A stretch of 64,000 nucleotides of DNA from Gillisia sp. (GTDB lineage: Bacteria > Bacteroidota > Bacteroidia > Flavobacteriales > Flavobacteriaceae): contig JAGXIL010000019.1 in NCBI GenBank assembly GCA_024635655.1, positions 18,812-82,811 on the forward strand, read 5' to 3'. Below are positions 63,518-64,000 of the stretch, one piece after another. How positions within the stretch are numbered: position 1 is the stretch's first letter; each line of letters opens with the position of its first letter. Under the pieces are notes generated by a model. The model did not search any database and had not been told where the DNA came from. It saw only the letters and a program-made list of their open reading frames with translations. The position numbers and the translations under genes were made by a program.

Positions 63518-64000
63518 TTAATTCCCTTTAATCCAACCTCCATCAACCGCCAAAGACTGACCTGTAACATAACTTGCCCGTTCACTCACTAAAAATGCTG
63601 CTGTAGCAGCAAATTCTTCAGGTTTCCCAAAGCGCTTCATTGGGATGGTATCTTTTACCTCATTTATTTTTGGATTTTTCTCAATCAGACTTTCGAGCCT
63701 GTTAGTATTAGTGTATCCTGGCATCAAATTATTTACCGTGATGCCATGAATAGCTACTTCGTTAGATAGGCTTTTCACCAAGCCCAATAAACTTGTTCGT
63801 ACAGCATTTGATGAAATAAGGTTGTCGGCAGGTTGTTTCACGGCAACAGATGTTATGGTTAAAATACGTCCGAAACCTTTTTCCTTCATACCCGGCAATA
63901 CCTGTTTAATAATATCAACAGCGCTTAAAAACAATAAATTGTAAAGGTGTTTCCAATCATCTAAATTAAATTGCTCGAACGCACCGGCTGCGGGACCACC
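63518..64000 (-). CDS. SDR-family oxidoreductase, C-terminal part
   Basis: The frame runs from the window edge (161 codons visible, N-terminus missing) to 63518. It shows NNxGGPAAGAF-like sequence at the edge (GGPAAGAFEQFN), RILTITSVAVKQPADNLISS, NAVRTSLLGLVKSLSNEVAI, then the end motif SYVTGQSLAVDGGW. The classical YxxxK pair is replaced by SNAVR, as in the subgroup of SDRs annotated 3-oxoacyl-ACP reductase-like. The ATG near 63934 is internal, not the true start. Confidence 0.85.
   Translation of the reverse strand, partial: GGPAAGAFEQFNLDDWKHLYNLLFLSAVDIIKQVLPGMKEKGFGRILTITSVAVKQPADNLISSNAVRTSLLGLVKSLSNEVAIHGITVNNLMPGYTNTNRLESLIEKNPKINEVKDTIPMKRFGKPEEFAATAAFLVSERASYVTGQSLAVDGGWIKGN

Overview
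The window looks like chromosome of a marine-type flavobacterium (Bacteroidota, Flavobacteriaceae; Gramella/Christiangramia/Salegentibacter-like). The signs are AT-rich intergenic DNA, start sites preceded by TAnnTTTG -7 boxes rather than Shine-Dalgarno sequences, a SusC-like TonB receptor, Bacteroidota gene pairings (fbp | GNAT-lysC; prs/rplY/pth/ribF) and several families of short palindromic (REP-like) repeats. No rRNA, intact tRNA, CRISPR array or prophage structural gene was seen.

Layout. 1-1.7 kb: N-terminal half of mfd, carrying an in-frame palindromic repeat. 1.8-4.5 kb: two type II toxin-antitoxin loci whose toxins are frameshifted while the antitoxins stay open, around a flavoprotein disulfide oxidoreductase. 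4.8-11.8 kb: a TspO-like membrane protein, then the complete ligase-associated DNA damage response cassette (PdeM phosphoesterase, Lhr-like DEXH helicase, ATP-dependent DNA ligase, beta-CASP exonuclease), with a 360 bp block of repeats between helicase and ligase. 11.9-18.6 kb: TerB-like protein, fbp, two tandem SSAT-like acetyltransferases, aspartate kinase, a fused PlsC-GNAT acyltransferase, an NAD(P)-binding protein and YwbE. 18.9-29 kb: housekeeping genes on the minus strand (2-hydroxyacid dehydrogenase, cupin, mgtE, rsmA, DUF4286, TPR protein, serS, HTTM protein, ribF, pth).

29.0-31.3 kb is a nested insertion between pth and rplY: a REP-like inverted pair, a GIY-YIG nuclease gene, a second REP-like pair, and inside that pair an IS110-family element. 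Its upstream leader folds into two long stem-loops. Their loops match the element ends and the insertion site in the arrangement expected of a bridge RNA. 31.3-35 kb continues with rplY, an M20 dipeptidase and prs. 36.3-47.2 kb holds the TonB receptor, a DUF808 protein, an aldo/keto reductase, a HAD phosphatase, a split transketolase whose N-subunit is truncated, fragments of an alcohol dehydrogenase and an SDR, a thioredoxin-like protein, a redoxin and a GH15 glucoamylase. The gene fragments suggest that a sugar/polyol locus has been eroded by deletion.

47.3-64 kb is less dense: a Crp/Fnr regulator, orphan secreted or unknown proteins, a decayed tRNA-Leu, a CHRD-like lipoprotein, a histidine kinase, a tRNA-Leu scar beside a GIY-YIG/integrase chimeric remnant, DoxX-like and AI-2E-type membrane proteins, a barrel/OmpA pair, an astacin-family lipoprotein and the C-terminal part of an SDR cut by the window edge. 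The most promising system is the self-contained REP/GIY-YIG/IS110 assembly at 29.1-31.2 kb.
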